Shown piece by piece: positions 7,585-7,734 of a stretch of DNA of 7,734 nt. The notes below the pieces were generated by a model. That model was not told the DNA's origin and did not search any database. It saw nothing but the letters and a program-made list of their open reading frames with translations. Positions within the stretch are counted from its first letter, which is position 1. Each line of letters opens with the position of its first letter. The DNA is from an uncultured Actinomycetes bacterium. GTDB taxonomy: Bacteria > Actinomycetota > Acidimicrobiia > IMCC26256 > PALSA-555. The stretch lies in the NCBI GenBank assembly GCA_937927875.1, contig CALEYV010000056.1:1-7734 (forward strand), written 5' to 3'. The position numbers and the translations under genes were made by a program.

Positions 7585-7657
7585 GCCCCCTTAGCTCAGT
7601 CGGCAGAGCACTTCCATGGTAAGGAAGGGGTCTACGGTTCGAGTCCGTAAGGGGGCT
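7585..7657 (+). tRNA. tRNA-Thr (anticodon GGU)
   Basis: A 73-base cloverleaf. Acceptor stem GCCCCCT pairs fully with AGGGGGC (7650-7656). The D stem is GCTC/GAGC, the anticodon stem CTTCC/GGAAG (7611-7615, 7623-7627) closes the loop ATGGTAA with GGT at 7618-7620, and the T arm is TACGG-TTCGAGT-CCGTA. The discriminator is T7657. CCA is not encoded; a single C (7658) separates it from tRNA-Met, so both are probably cut from one transcript. Confidence 0.96.
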
Positions 7658-7658
7658 C

Positions 7659-7734
7659 GGCGGTGTAGCTCAGTTGGCAGAGCACGCGGCTCATAATCGC
7701 GGCGTCGCGGGTTCGAGTCCCGCCACCGCTACCA
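7659..7734 (+). tRNA. tRNA-Met (anticodon CAU), probably elongator
   Basis: A complete 76-base cloverleaf ending with encoded CCA at the last base of the window. Acceptor stem GGCGGTG pairs with CACCGCT, with a G1-U72 wobble. The D stem is GCTC/GAGC, the anticodon stem CGCGG/TCGCG closes the loop CTCATAA with CAT at 7692-7694, and the T arm is GCGGG-TTCGAGT-CCCGC. It lacks the three G-C pairs next to the anticodon loop and the 1-72 mismatch of the bacterial initiator. A CAU tRNA could also be tRNA-Ile2 (lysidine-modified); adjacency to tRNA-Thr, as in actinobacterial thrT-metT pairs recalled from memory, favours elongator Met. Confidence 0.85.

Noticed and set aside
6844..7650. 268-codon plus-strand frame antisense to the GNAT and HD genes
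   Set aside because: It runs into the tRNA-Thr gene and opposes two genes with clear catalytic motifs.
7659..7734. Initiator tRNA-fMet reading of the CAU tRNA
   Set aside because: The three G-C pairs beside the anticodon loop and the unpaired 1-72 position of initiators are absent.

Overview
The window is strongly GC-rich, with G or C at most third codon positions. It is packed with housekeeping genes and reads as ordinary chromosome from an actinobacterium (Actinomycetota). An Acidimicrobiia-like lineage is my best guess, but that finer placement is inference from codon use, short TANCNT-type -10 boxes and gene order. I see no mobile element, CRISPR array, phage gene or attachment site. No stretch longer than 300 bases lacks a gene; the longest gap between genes is 75 bases.

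Layout: (1) 1-1122, the 3' part of nuoN (complex I subunit N), cut by the window start. (2) 1160-2323, a MidA/NDUFAF7-family methyltransferase, whose relatives act in complex I assembly. (3) 2396-4366, AMP-forming acetyl-CoA synthetase, with its own candidate promoter. (4) 4363-4851, a small HAD phosphatase like the phosphatase half of polynucleotide kinase, overlapping acs by 4 bases (GTGA). (5) 4927-5778, the membrane zinc protease HtpX, whose leader holds a perfect 7-bp hairpin next to the ribosome binding site. (6) 5786-6274 on the minus strand, a YajQ-family nucleotide-binding protein, converging on htpX with only 7 bases between. (7) 6322-6402, tRNA-Tyr(GUA), divergent from yajQ with overlapping -10 boxes. 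(8) 6436-7545 on the minus strand, a two-gene unit: a PAT/YncA-type GNAT acetyltransferase followed by a small HD-domain protein that keeps the (p)ppGpp hydrolase motif residues. (9) 7585-7734, tandem tRNA-Thr(GGU) and tRNA-Met(CAU), 1 base apart, reaching the window end.

How the parts work together: nuoN and the MidA-like gene point to respiratory complex I and its assembly. Acs activates acetate for central metabolism. HtpX is membrane protein quality control. The right half is a translation-associated neighbourhood: three tRNAs, YajQ and an alarmone-hydrolase-like enzyme. From memory, actinobacteria often keep htpX, yajQ and tRNA-Tyr near each other, and tRNA-Thr/tRNA-Met just before rpmG and the secE-nusG-rplKA region, so rpmG is the expected next gene.

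I did not find a convincing new biological system. The items most worth a second look are the stand-alone PNKP-like phosphatase coupled to acs, the htpX leader hairpin, the interleaved divergent promoters at both protein-gene/tRNA junctions, the 1-base tRNA-Thr/tRNA-Met junction, and the stop-codon/Shine-Dalgarno overlap driving the alarmone-hydrolase-like gene.
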